The translations under genes were made by a program, and so were the position numbers. This document shows positions 49,601 to 61,528 of a DNA stretch of 64,000 nucleotides, piece after piece. Origin of the DNA: Cyclospora cayetanensis (lineage: Eukaryota; Apicomplexa; Conoidasida; Eucoccidiorida; Eimeriidae); contig NW_020312771.1 of assembly GCF_002999335.1 (NCBI RefSeq), positions 62,001 through 126,000 on the forward strand, in the 5' to 3' direction. A model generated the notes under the pieces. It made no database searches, was not told the DNA's origin, and saw only the letters and a list, made by a program, of their open reading frames with translations. Position 1 is the first letter of the stretch, and each line of letters starts with the position of its first letter.

Positions 49601-51792
49601 CATGTGGATGAAGCACACGAGGTCTTCTACGTGGGGAGATGCCCTGCTATTCGCGGATCTGTAGCGCTAGTACGTTTCAGCAGGTCCCCGCCGCCTCGTG
49701 CTTGTGCAGGCACGCTGCGTCTCCCTCAATTAAGAGGACAGGCACCAGTCGTGGTTTAGGGCACAAGAAAGGGGAAAGAGAGAGACGCTCAGGCGTGTGC
49801 CTAAGATGCCACTAACAACAGCGGTGCTGGACTGGATTGTAGATCCTGCATGGCGTACCTGCAAGACGAAGGATTTCCCTCGAGATCCCGCCGCCTCTAA
49901 GTTAACCGCAAGAGAAACCTGACGGGCCAGGGGGTGCTGCGTGGCGAATGCATGCGCCGCCAACAGAATGACCTCCTCAGCACCTGCAGATTCCAAATCC
50001 GCAGACATACTGACCTTCCACCTTCCTTAGGGGGCGCCACCCAACAGCGCGCCGCTGAGAATTGGCTCTTTTGGAAAAATTTGCACACGACCTTAACGCT
50101 TCCGCAGAGTATAGGTGGAGGAAATCAGGTGCCTCCGGACTCTTGGAAAAAAGCCCCAGCCGTCGACATACCATTGAGATTAAGAATTAGAGGTGACTGA
50201 AGCAGCGCGTCTTCCAGCCCTTCTTCAGCGTGGTGCGAAAACCCCCAATGCCGCAGCTGCAGTGCATGGGCGGCGCGGAGGTGTCTGTACACCGCGGCCC
50301 GTGCCACCTCAAGAGCCACTGCACACATGCCGAGGTCATCGCTTATGCCGGGTGAGGACGGAGCCGAGTCATAATGCGCTGCGAGCATCAGCGCCTGCCC
50401 TGATGTTTGCTTGGTGCCTTGTGAATTGGCATGCATGGACTGCCTTGAACCGACTGGCCTGAAATCCACTGTGATGTTTTTTGGACCCTCATACAGGGCC
50501 GTGCGACTGCTTCCCGCGTAGGTGAGCGTGAAGCCTCCAGCAGCGCCTCCCCAGAGGCTGACATCTGCTGACAAAAGGTGGTTTTTGCTGAGATATTCCA
50601 GCACGGGCACTCCCGCCGCTGCAGCCGTTGTAGCCGCTGCGGCTGCCGCGGCAACATGGCTGTCTCTTTCGCTTTTTGAGATGTCTTCCAGATACATTAG
50701 CAACTGGTGGGAGCCTATGAGCGCTGCTTCATCCAGGGCGGCCTCGAAAGAACGGCCAGTTCCCTCGTGCTGCTGCTCCTCCGCTTTCTGCTGCCTTTCG
50801 CGCAAGAAGAGTCCTATAAGGGCAGAAACGGTAGAGGGGGGTGCTAAGATGTGCCTTGTGACGCTGATGCACTGAAACTTGGGAATGAGGGTGCCCGGAA
50901 GGAAATCGGGGAGATCGGGATCTACCAGGCGCGGGCTGTCCAGACACGGCAGTTCTTCTGCTGGTGCTTCTGTTGCGCGTCCAATAGCAAACGCTGCGGC
51001 AGCGGCTGCGCCTCCGGAGGGCGAGAAAAAGTCGTGGACCCCTGAGCGCGACAGAACTGCCGCACACTTCGCCTGCAGCGCGTGCGTCATGCAGGGGGGG
51101 GGAAGATCCTGTTGCTGTGCCTGCTTCAGCAGGATTTCGTGCAAGCTCATGGCTGCAGCTGCCGCTGCTGCCTTCGAGTGGTGCTGCTTTTGCTGCAGGA
51201 GCAGCAGCTGCTGGTGCTCTGCACCACAGAGGCAGGTTTCTAAGTCGGTCAGCTGGCCGGAGGGCCTTACGCGGTGAGGCTTTGCAGGGTCGTCCTCATC
51301 AGCATCAGCAGCTGCTCCTGCTGCAGGGGTTGGTGATGCATCAGTGGCCGCTTCGCGCCGCAGGTGATGTGTCACGAGCACCACGTAGCGCAAGCGTGCA
51401 ATGGCGGCCTGCATCTCTGATCCCACGCCCGTTGCCAGCCCTGATGCGGCTCCGCTTGTCGCGGTGGAAGGGGAGGGTGATAACATGAGGATCTGGTGGA
51501 GCACAGCGGCGTGCAGCAACAAAGGCGCTGAGACTTCGTTGTCACAGCTGCCTACCGTGCGCACGCTGCGATTCGCTGCCTGCAGGAGCAAGCGCGCACG
51601 ACCTTCGCTGAATGCATCTGGGGGAGATTCGGGGGGGGACGGACGTGGAAGGGAGAAATGGTGCTGACCCGCGAGAAACACAGAGAGCAGCAACACCGCT
51701 GCACTCAAAAAAAGCGGGAAATATGTCTGAAACCTTCTCGGGGCTTTGGGGGGGCTTTCTGTCAGCGTGCGTGATTCTTTAGCTAGATCCAT
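43700..51792 (-). CDS. ERMP1: ERMP1/Fxna-like M28 metallopeptidase of the ER membrane
   Basis: A many-exon gene. Firm 5' exons are complement(50172..51792), (49859..49983), (49176..49215), (49094..49136) and one starting at 48855. At least one small exon between 49859 and 49215 is unplaced. A signal-anchor (YFPLFLSAAVLLLSVFLAG) precedes an inserted Ala/Gln-rich region of about 400 residues. Zinc-site motifs follow: LMLAAHYDSAPSSPGISDD, LNGAEEVILLAAHAFATQHP, NLEAAGSRGKSF, GETDFR-IWSEVLQVPGGLD and GGGASYHTTRDTLESM, so all M28 ligands are visible. Later exons carry membrane segments near 48.3-48.6, 47.7 and 46.6-46.8 kb. The C-terminal luminal part includes DKVVRWNLQN near 44.6 kb and ends LGKLPPHITAAGSYADAAEW near 43.75 kb, matching the ERMP1 tail. 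Family members are ER aminopeptidase-like proteins. The 3' half exon borders are not fully resolved. Confidence 0.78.
46830..47050. repeat. ACACATATACAC alternating repeat in an ERMP1-like intron
   Basis: About 220 bases of CACACATATACACG-type units end at 46828, immediately before a TAG acceptor at 46828-46826. That acceptor opens the exon reading AYLALLDGLSGPAG. Seen from the gene's own strand the tract is GTGTATATGTG-rich, like the repeat in EF-G intron 1. Confidence 0.85.
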
Positions 51793-54684
51793 GGTGACCT
51801 ATCAGCAATCTGCGAGCTCTCTCGCGGGCGTTTGCAATTTGCCAATCAGTGAGAGGAAGGGAGGGCCTAGCCTGCCCTTGCGAGGACTTGCTGCCCCGAT
51901 GATGCGCGAAGCTCCTGGCTTATTCGCATATCCTAGCGAAGCACACAGGCGGATGCAAGACGAGTGAAAGGGGCATTAACTGCTAGGGAAGTGCAGCGGC
52001 TGGTCGTTCGGGGCCTCTGTCAAGGGTCGCCGAAACGTCGAGACTCTTTGAATAATTCTGTGGAGGTCGCAGCACGCAAAAGATGGATTAAGAGTGGAAG
52101 AACCCTTGTTTCGTCGGCAAGTTGCCCTGCATGATACACACGAAACTGGGATTGGCGTTCTGCTCAAGGCGAGTATCGGGAGGGTTGCGAGGGGCCCCCC
52201 AGCGATCCTTCAGAGCGGACTTCATTTGTCCTCAGCGACCCTTGTAAAATTTTTCATGTGCTGCTTTTTGTTGAATATCTGTGTGTCTGTGTGTATACTG
52301 GAAGATAAAACCACCGTAGAGGACACCCACTGGGAAAGGCTTTCGTATAGGGGTCGCCAGCGGTCCCTCCACCGTGCAGAAAAAAGAAACTTATATTCTA
52401 AAAAACTGCACGCAGTGTATAGTTTTTCCTCTGTTCGCTCTAGCTTGTCGCCCCTTTGGCCTCTTCAATCCCCTCTTCTCTTGGCATTGCAAAATTGAAC
52501 CGCGTGAGCCATAAAGCGCAGTTGCTGCCGGTACGGCCGTGTCTCTGCTGCCATTTGCAGCCGCTACATGGCGGCAGGATGTTGGCAGTAGATACTTCCT
52601 AGCGCCCTCTGATGAGGTGAGCGTTTGCGATCCTCTATGGATCGCAAACAGTGAGAGAAACTGATCTCCGTATCAACAGGGCTGCATTGCTAGGGTTGAG
52701 CGCTCCGCCAACAGTCTCCCTATGGCGATTTCTTTGGCCCCAGACCGAGGGTCAAGCATGAAAGAAAATTGCCGAGTGGTTACCCTAAAGGACTTTTGAC
52801 TCTGACAACTTGCTGGCTTGATGTTAGTGGATTCTGGCATGAGAGGCGAGAGGCATTGCTGGAGAAAATGAGCTTTGCTCCACTATCTAAGTACTACGAG
52901 CATGCACTCGCACCCAGCTGCTCATAGCAAAAGTCACAAGCGCTCAGGCAGAGACAGTCGCTTCTCGCTTCTGTCGTGCTGAGGAAATTATGTGTAGGTT
53001 TACACAAATAAGAGGTAGGAGAAGCTAAACTCAACAATGGATTCGCAGGTGTCGTAATGCAGCTTTGTCTTCTTGAACCAGCGCGGAGATGACCACCCCC
53101 TGAAGCATGCTTTTCCGAGAGCTTCCCGCAATTCGGGTCAGGGCTTGCGCCGCGATGGCAACAATAGTGAAGTGCTAGCTAGGCGAAGAATAGGTGCAAA
53201 GGGAGAAGAGAGTCTCCTGTCATGAGGGCTGAGACATCTGCGAGGCAGGCCGCAGCATCGCATCGGAAGCAGCCGGGACCTCTGAATTGCCACTCCTACT
53301 TCCGATTTGTGGCGATAGCAGCTCACTTTTCTCCAGTCTCTCCTACATGTGCATGCCGACGGCCCCGCGCACGTACGCACAGACAAACCGGCAACTACCT
53401 ACACCACAAGGGTCTCGAAAAAAGGTCTCTGAGATATTCATAGACGTCTCGAGAGGCAATAGCGTCCTGGGATAGTGAAGGATCATCGAGGCAAACAGAT
53501 CGTCGCAGCCCCTGAATGGCTTAGTAGCGGTGAATTCCCTCTCACTGGACGCGAGCTACCCAATAAGCTGTCAACAGACCACGGGAGGGCAGTGGCTTGG
53601 CACACATCTTGCTGGTAGACGGATACGCACACCCTTTATGCTTTGAGAAGCAGCAACGTGCCAAAAGCGCCCGTCTTCATAGAGGAGTGCACTGCACGGT
53701 GTTGGCCTCGTTGCTTGCTCAAACATCATGCCACGCATACTCATGGCAACGTCCTAAACAGTCTTGCCATGAAGCTTCTCAAGGCCGCGTAAAGTCTAGA
53801 GGACCTAACAAGGCAACTCTGCTATATTTCAGGGTCAAAAAGGGGAGGGGTTTGAGACTAGGTCGCCTCAAAAAGCACACGATCTCCAAGCTGCACCTTT
53901 TTTATATAAAAGACAAGCAATCCACAAGGCGTTCCCTTGATGGCACTTGCAACCCACAAATGCCGCCCTTCACCCGCTCTCTTTTCCAGCCCCAGTGTTT
54001 TTACTATCTTTGCAGGCAGAGTTTACCGATACGGATCTGCTTGGGTCGGCCGTCTCTAAAGTGTATTTTACTAGTGAAAACCGCCCTGCGTTTTTCTGTG
54101 CTCACTGCTGCGTAGCAACAAGCCTCACGGGTGCCGTGTCTAGCAGAGCTCTGACCGAGCGCCAGACCGGAGGCAGATGCACATTAACGTATCGTTCTTT
54201 CTCCCTTCTCTAATGCTGCAACCAAAGTGCCCCCACGAGGGCAGACCCCGTCCCCCGTTTCAAAAATTCAGTACTCAAGCCTGCCTAACGTCCATCGAGA
54301 CGCATAGTGTGGTTTTGGAGGAAGAAACTCGCACCGAAGCGAACAAGCAAGCCATGTTCGCTCATTCAGCTAGGAACTACAGATGCCCCGGACGGTCACA
54401 CGTGCTCCGTTCAACGCAAGAAGAGCCCACATTAGAATCTTCAGCCGTCGCTTCCGACAGCTCAAAAAACGTCAAACGTGCATAAAGAGGGCAGCAAGGA
54501 GAGCGACATGAACGAACCTTCCTCACAGTCCCGTTCCTCTACAATACCGCTCCACGCAGGCGTAAAACAAATACACATAGGATGGAATGCCAATAGGGGT
54601 GTGCACATATCTAAATACATCTGAAACCAGACAACTGCATCGCTATACAGGGTTACATGCATACACCCGAACATGGCCACTGCT
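51793..54684. other. 2.9-kb intergenic region upstream of ERMP1-like gene
   Basis: This lies between two minus-strand genes: the start of the peptidase gene and the end of the hnRNP U-like gene. Short open frames show no motif. A perfect hairpin at 52623-52649 is the only distinct structure. Confidence 0.5.
52623..52649. repeat. perfect 11-bp hairpin (GTTTGCGATCC / GGATCGCAAAC)
   Basis: Arms at 52623-52633 and 52639-52649 are exact reverse complements around the five-base loop TCTAT. It lies in intergenic DNA, about 0.85 kb from the nearest gene start and not beside a gene end, so a terminator role is not indicated. Confidence 0.7.
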
Positions 54685-57600
54685 TTAATATCGTCCCTGC
54701 TGCGAATAATAGCCCCTCCCATACCCATCGCGTTCCGAGGAGCCGTACGAGTTCCGCCCCTGCCAGCTGACGCCGTATTGCGCCTGGTTGCTCCCACAAT
54801 ACTGTGGCTGCTGCTGTCTCGCCCCTCCCCCCTGCGAATAGCGTGAATCATAACCCTGAGTGCTATAGCTCCCCCTGCCCTGCCCGGAGCTGTATACCTC
54901 TCCGCATCCCTGTTGCCATCGCTGCTGTTGCTGGTGGTGCTGCTGCTGCCCGTAGGGCTGCGCCTCGTAGTGCTGATGGTGGTGGTGCTGCTGCTGCTGT
55001 TGGTAGAAGCCGTGGGCATTTCCATGGGAAAAGCCTCCACGGCCTCCCTGTTGCTGCCAGGCGCCCGAATGGCCTCTACTGGGGCCCCATGATCCCTGGG
55101 GGCCCCATGATCCCTGGGGGCCCCATGATCCCTGGGGGCCCCATGACCCCTGGGGGCCCCATGACCCCTGGGGGCCCTCGGCACCCCAGGAATCGTGGGG
55201 CGGAGACCCCTGCCCCTGGTATCCCTTCTGCCGCTTTGCAGGGTTAGCATCCAAGTCCTCGCATGCAGTGCGCGCTTCGATGTGCGGCTTCGGCTGCCTA
55301 TTGCTCTGCAAAAACGCAGCACACACAGGACGCACGGCAGCAGCAATGCAACGTGGGGGCCCCACATGAGCCCAACGTTAAAAGAAAAAAGGAAAAATCC
55401 ATGAAAGAGGACAACAAGCAGCCTGCAAGCAGTATCCCCCTGACGGACCCTTCCTGGGTTATTTGCCTTGAAAGCTCGCCCCTCCTCGTTTATGCGCCTA
55501 ATTTCCCTCCGGCTTTCTGCCTCTGGAAGCTCTACGTAGTCGATAACCGTAAAACCATCTTCGCGAGACGGCAGAGCAAATGCAGCCTGCGCAGACAACG
55601 CAGATATTGGATGTCAAGCAGCCCTTCAGGGGGAAGCGCGCGACAGCGAGCAGCGAAAAAGGCACCCCTGCGCCGCATCGGCGTGGAGGGGGTCTGGTCG
55701 TGGGCTTCATGAGTCAACGCTAAGCCTCCGTCTCCCGCCCACACTACCGCAGGCACGCACTCGCGCAAAAACGTCCACAGAAGCCAGAAACATAGGAGTC
55801 TCACCTTCATGTCCATCACAGCCTCAACAGGGACCATCTTCCCTTCCTCCCTCTCCCTCTTGGCCGTCCGCTGCTGGAGTGTCTGCTCGTCAGTCACCAT
55901 CGTAACACAGCGCCGCGTGCCCCATGCTGCACGCATACCAGCAACAACCCCACTATCACAACGCACACATTCACGAAGCGTTCGCACCTATGGCGCGATG
56001 AACCGTCAAACATCTCCTCCGCCGCCCCTCTGAGATCTCTGTTCACATTCCCTCTCCAAGCCGTGCTCTTCGAGAGGGATGCTTCGCAGCCACTCTAGCC
56101 ATACAGAACAGAGACCCCAAGCAAGGCACTCCCTTGCAGGCTCTTCGAGGCACAGCAAACGCGGCAGCGGAAGAAAAGCAGCCCTACCTAGGAAGGGCTG
56201 AACTTTGCGGGACCTAGCGCGTTTAAAGACATTCGTCTGGTCGATAATGATGTTGCGCGGCACGACTCCCGATCCGGCATATGTAACGAGACTGTTGAAT
56301 ACTGCTGTGGCAGTGGACATGAGCTCCTCCCATCGATCTGCATAATTTGCCTGTCTCCTGAGCCCCATTACTTTCATCTGATCGATCACGGCGTTGGTAC
56401 CTAGCAAGACGTACGACTTTTTGGCATGTCGCTCCATATGCCGCTCTGCCCAATACGTCTTGCCGCATGCTGGTAGTCCGCACATCATGATGAACTCGCA
56501 TTCCGAGACGCTCTTCGGGTGCTCAACAGGATTCACCATCATTTCCTACGAAAGGAGAGGCACATAAAAGGGCAAAAAAGCTGCTTTAGCCGGCAGAAGC
56601 GTAAGCGGCCAAAATCTAGACATGAGCACCACGAGTACCATGAAGCAGGCAGAGCGTATTTTGGAAAAAACGAGGTGAAAGCGCAAAACTCATGATGAAA
56701 ACAACACGCTTCCACTGTTTCTCTTGAGTAGAGCCAGGAATTGTTTCGCGGCGTAGACTGTACATCCAATCATGAAGTCACGGCCGCTGTCCGTCCCCCC
56801 GCTGGAGTTTTTTCTGTATTGGGATGCGCTGCCTCACCTCCTCCTTGAGATCTCCTAGAAACTTGAATCCCTGCCCTGGGGGTTCGGTCCATTTGGTTGC
56901 CTGCCTGAAGTTAATCTCGAAGTCAAAATTCTTCACGTACACATGCGGAAAAAGCCCAGTCTCTCTGACTTTCCGAGGCAGGTCAAATGCCCCCCCAAGG
57001 AACTGTCCGTTTTTTGTGAAGGACAGAGACAGTGCATCCAAATCAATAACCACGCCCACAACGTCGCCTGCAGTGAAAGAGGTTCCATAGTCCGAGAACT
57101 TCCTGTTTGTCGACTTTTTTCCCGTCCCTCCGAATCCCCAAGATTCAGCAGAATCACCTGCAGCCGCGCCAACACACGCGCGGAAGGCGAGCCGCGATCA
57201 CGCAGGGCACCCGAAACATCCTGGCACAAACAGTGCGAAACAGGTCGGCGAGGGAGATAACTCCGAAAAAGGAGCACAGAGGATGGCAGACAATGCATTT
57301 AAAAAAGTCTGCTTTTTACTGAGAAACGCGAAGAGTTTTAAAACGGAAGCGACACAACACAGGTTGGTACGCAAGACTGAGCGCCATGTTTTCTCAGGCT
57401 AACAGGAAAGAAAGAAAGAGATTGAAACAAGCACACAGTGACTTGCATGCATGCAAGCAGGCACGGAGAAAAACCCCCTAGGGCTGCACGGGGCCCTGTT
57501 CAGCAAATATTAGCTCCAAAGAAACTGACCTAGATGAAGGCTCGTGAGGGGCTGGCTTACTCCCACTCTGCACACATGTTGTGTGCTCTCGGGGGTGTCT

Positions 57601-58163
57601 GGCATTACAACCTTAGCCGGTTTTGGTCCCACTTTTACTTCAAAAAAATACTTTCCCGACCCTTTGACCCCGTGAGAAGCTCGCACCCCCTTCCACAAGT
57701 ACTGAAATCCATCAGTATGCATGCAAGTTGCTTTTCGGGGGTTGTTCCGGTCGATCTGCAGATCCAAGTGGGAATCAGCGGCATCTAGACACACCCCGAA
57801 TCTCGTGAAATCTGCTGATCCCCCTGCGACGCCTCCTGCGTTGGTTGTAGCTGATGTCGGCACATCAAATACCACTTTTGGAATGCCATTAGGAAGCAGC
57901 TCGGGAGCGTCTTTCCCATATTCTGGCTTTTCCGTTGCTGGAGACGCTGCTACCTCTCCCGCTGCTTTCGCTGCTTGCTTTTCACTAATCGTCGTGTCAT
58001 CATCCCGCTGCTGTTGCAGCTGCTGCTGCGGCTTATCGGCAGTTGCACCCTCTGCGACTGCTGATTTGGAAGGCCCTTCGGCCTGTGCTGTGGCTGCTGT
58101 TGTGGCATCTCCCCCCTCTGGCTTCGATGCAGCAGGATCGGCCGCCGGAAGAGCCATTCTCAT
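54685..58163 (-). CDS. HNRNPU: hnRNP U (SAF-A)-like protein: SPRY + P-loop kinase-like domain + Gly/Gln tail
   Basis: Six exons, complement(54685..55305, 55449..55586, 55805..55926, 56188..56545, 56838..57157, 57530..58163), join in phase to 730 residues. hnRNP U-type proteins bind nuclear RNA and chromatin. An Ala/Gln/Glu-rich head comes first; no SAP box was recognised. The SPRY domain runs from [20 protein letters not shown] through [21 protein letters not shown] to [16 protein letters not shown]. The kinase-like part has the Walker [13 protein letters not shown], then [19 protein letters not shown] and [20 protein letters not shown], almost as in human. [20 protein letters not shown] closes that domain. 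The tail holds tandem GPQGSW hexapeptides, then Gln/His and Gly/Tyr/Ser runs replacing the animal RGG tail. The donor of exon 5 (GTCCGT) is weak. RNA binding is inferred from the family. Confidence 0.92.
55077..55185. repeat. 18-bp coding minisatellite (GPQGSW repeat) centred on GGGGGCCCC
   Basis: Five to six units of CCCCATGATCCCTGGGGG (the last two with ACC in place of ATC) encode a GPQGSW hexapeptide on the minus strand. Each unit junction forms a GGGGGCCCC palindrome, the same core found dispersed elsewhere in the window. Confidence 0.9.
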
Positions 58164-59203
58164 GTGCTCGCACAGTCAGGAAGGGCAGCCGCCGGTGCCT
58201 CGTGGGGGCACTCAAAGAGCTGAACACGAGATCACAGAGCAAAAGGGACGGCTGAGTGGAAGTAGGGGACGCTACTGGAAAAGCGAACAAGCAGCAGCGG
58301 GCAGTCAATAAGCTTGACGCGATTGGCAGCAGAGATGACGCTTCTGCCCACTCAAAAGGCAGGACCAGCTGCGACAGGATAATTGCTGACCACGGGGTGC
58401 TTTGCCAGGGGCCTATTAGTGGCATCCGAAGGAGGTCACCCAAGAGCTGCCGTAAACGGGATGGTTCCTATAGTTCAACGCGATTTTTTTTAGCGAGCGA
58501 AACGCGTTCAAGTTCCCTTTTAGGATGAGTGCTCGTGTAGCCCCGCAGAGCGCAGCTGGCTGCTGTGGGTGGGAGGGCCTGGCCGTTCACAATTCCACCG
58601 TAGTCTTGAGAAGGAGAAAAAGAATTTTGGAAAATAAGGGGTGGTACGGTGAAGGCCACCGCTTTGATGTGCCAATGCGCTAATTGCGGGGTGTTTTGTG
58701 TTCGCCCTCCCGGGGCCCTGTTTTGCATGCGTGGAATTTTCCTTTGTTCGGGGTGAAAAGCTGCTTGCTGCCTCCACTTCAGATTTCTTCAGGTGTAAGT
58801 CTATTCTTAGGCAGAGTGGACTGTGTACGAGTGTTGATCTTTTCACTTCAGTCCGTCGGCGCGGTGTGGTAGCAGCTGCCCCTTGCAACAACAGCAGGCA
58901 CTAGAGTCAGGCTTTCTTGCTGCAGCAACAGGCGCAATACTGAACAGTTGTTGGCTTTTAGCATTCGTTTGCGTCCTTTCCCGTTGACTTAGCCTGACTG
59001 CCCATGACAGAAGCCGTGGAATTCGATGTAAAGTGCTGTTGCGGACACGGCGCCCGAGCCAAGCTCTGACCGCTCTTCTACTTCCGTAGCCGCGACTTCT
59101 TGCATCCCCATGCATGCCTCTGTCTGAGGTGCATGTGCATTGGTCTCCCTCCGTACTCTCTTCCCCTTTCTGCCCGCGAAGAACATAGTATTTCTCCGTG
59201 CCC
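58164..59203. other. divergent promoter region between hnRNP U-like and CK2-beta genes
   Basis: One kilobase between two genes read outwards. It contains no motif-bearing open frame. Promoters and 5' leaders of both genes must lie here, but no specific element could be identified. Confidence 0.5.
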
Positions 59204-61528
59204 ATGAGTTCTGCTGATTCGAAGCTCTTTGCAACAGGCGATGCAACGCCAGCCGGCGAGGCGGCGGTTGCACGAGAAGGCGAGGGTGAAGGTCAAGCAA
59301 GCCAAAGGGGATTTTTGTTTTCTACAGTCGCATCGATGTTCATGAAAGGCAGTGAAGAGGAGGAGGAGGAAGAGGAAGAAGAAGAAGAGGAGGAGGAGGA
59401 AGAGGAAGAGGAGGGCTGGATCTCGTGGTTCTGCTCCTTAGAAGGTCATGACTGCTTTGCGGAAGTGGATGAGGAATATATCAGAGACACATTTAACCTC
59501 TTTGGCCTGAAGTCTGCCGTTAACAACTTTGATTCCGCAATGGATATGATCCTCGGAGAAGCCCCCGATGAAGACGAAGTTGTTGAGCAGAGTTTTGTAG
59601 ATGTGTATAGGGATGCAGTAGATCTTTACGGACTGATTCACGCAAGATACATCATTTCACCTAGGGGACTTCCACAAATGGTAGGGTTTCAACACAATCA
59701 CCAGTAAAAGAATGGGAATACCGAGGGCCTAGTAGAGGGGAGAAGGGAAATAATGATAGTGCAAATGCCTTTTTGGTACGTAGAGGAAATCCCCTCTGCA
59801 AGCGCCTAGGATGTTGGAATGTGAATGAATATCTTATGTATACTTGTATGTGTAAAGCGGCGTTCGTACCTAGTAGCGTTGCAGGCAATCCTTTGCCTAC
59901 ATTTCATAATTCATGTTTCTCAGCTGTCGGTGCATTTGTACATCCTAGTCTGCTGCTCAGACGACGGAAGTGAATATTGTGTTCTCAGTTCATGCGGCGT
60001 TAGTTTCTATCCTCTGTATATCCAATGTGCAGTGTGACCATGATATTTGTGAGCGTCAATTGCCATGTGTGTGTCTGTAGCAGTTTTCCCGTCTTTCCCT
60101 GTCTCGTTGTTGGATTGTTAATTGTCTATTAGCTTCTTAAATCAATTTTCCTCACATCTATAGAGCCCATATGTTTGCGGATCAGAGGGACCGGTGCATG
60201 GATGAGGTCTTTGGTCATTGCCCGCGCGTTCTTTGTGATCGCCAACTGCTTCTTCCCGTTGGAATATCGCCAGATCTTCGGCTGTATAGGCTACGAGTGA
60301 GGCGGACCTACAGGCATCCAGAAGAATAGCTAGTTCGTGGTTGTATCCTTCGCTGTTCTTTCCGCCTACCGCGCCAGTGGACGGTTGTATCGTAGAGTGC
60401 AAGGGTTAGGGTTTGGTGGCCTGGCCCTAAGCAGTCAGCCGTCCTCTCTCTGTATGCTTGTGTACATGTTTTACAGTTATTTTGCCCTCTCTGTCGTGAA
60501 GTTTATGAGATGCTAAACGGCAACGAAGTGACGAAAGACATTGATGGCGCGTATTTTGGACCCTCCTTTCCGCACATCTTCTTACAAACGTTTTCCAGCT
60601 GGGTAAGCCTCTTTTTACTGCTGGTCTCCGTGTCCCTGGCACTGATATGAACGACGCAATATCTCAGGCTGCGAAGTGGCAGGCAGCAACGATGGACAAA
60701 TCTCGCTAACTGCTAGGGGAGCTGGGGTGCTACAGGTTCAAGGGAGGCGCGTCAAGGAGAGATGGTTGCCTTGCTGGCATATCCAGACGCATCCAGGGCT
60801 TTCTCATGAAATTCATGTTGAACGTTTATGCCGTTAAATGTCTTCCTTAGTGCGTGTGAGTGCCTGTTTCTGTGTACTCAGGTTCCTAACGCCGCTCCAA
60901 TTCCTTACCAACCGCGCCTCTTTGGCTTCAAGATTCATAATAGGCATTCTGTTATCAAGATAAAGCTGGAGAACGTGCGTACACTATGTGCCTAATATAA
61001 ATGTGTATATCTGGCGGCTTGCGTCTAATGCTTTCTCGGTGAAGTTCCTGCTGCACACATGGGCTCATGCTTAAGGTCGGACAGCGGTGCGCGCCGCGTT
61101 CTCTCCGTTTTATCGAGCCTTCATATCCTTTGCAGAAGTGCCTGACTGTATTGGGATCCACACTGAGTACGGCTAATGCGCGAGATCGAGGATATGGAAA
61201 GTGCTAGGTTGTACGTTGCTCGAATGCCGTGGTTTTGTGTTCCCTCGTTGCTCACAGTTGCGGGTGGTCTTGTTAGTTCAACGTCAGTTCTTGTCTGCTT
61301 CGTTCAGATTCCTTGCCTTTGGGTGCCCTTTTCGGATCGGAGTCTTTGTTTTTCTACATGAGGTGTATGCATAGTGGGGCGCGCGACCTGCTATGCACCC
61401 GTTTGCTTTTTGCACTTGTGCATTTTACTCAGGGCGAATACGGTAGCGCCTATGTCTCTCAGAAGCGACGCTCTGCCGTCGCTGCCATAGAGGGCGGGAG
61501 CGCTGAGGAGGATAAACAGGCGGCTTAA
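59204..61528 (+). CDS. CSNK2B: casein kinase II regulatory subunit beta
   Basis: Exons 59204..59680, 60186..60296, 60477..60602, 60882..60974 and 61433..61528 join in phase to 300 residues. CK2-beta dimerises through a zinc ribbon and docks the catalytic alpha subunits. Visible are GWISWFCSLEGHDCFAEVDE, YIRDTFNLFGL, LYGLIHARYIISPRGLPQM, the zinc cysteines in FGHCPRVLCDRQ and LFCPLCREVY, DGAYFGPSFPHIFLQTF and PRLFGFKIH. Human CK2-beta has about 215 residues; the extra length is an N-terminal Ser/Ala/Glu segment and a C-terminal Arg/Glu tail. A run of about 20 glutamates stands just before WISWF. The exon 2 acceptor at 60185 was chosen because it keeps phase and the exact spacing between QM and FGHCP. 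A TAG at 60163 is out of phase. ATG at 59204 is the first in frame. Confidence 0.94.
59356..59414 (+). repeat. GAR (GAG/GAA) tract coding poly-glutamate in CK2-beta
   Basis: About 59 bases of GAG and GAA triplets encode some 20 consecutive Glu residues directly before the conserved WISWF start of the CK2-beta fold. Confidence 0.9.

Noticed and set aside
53597..54115. Plus-strand frame of 172 codons in the intergenic region before the hnRNP U-like gene
   Set aside because: No motif, no phase-matched splice partner and irregular composition; probably chance.
60161..60185. TAG acceptor at 60161-60163 as the start of CK2-beta exon 2
   Set aside because: It gives the wrong phase and three-plus extra residues. 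The acceptor at 60185 keeps phase and the exact conserved spacing.
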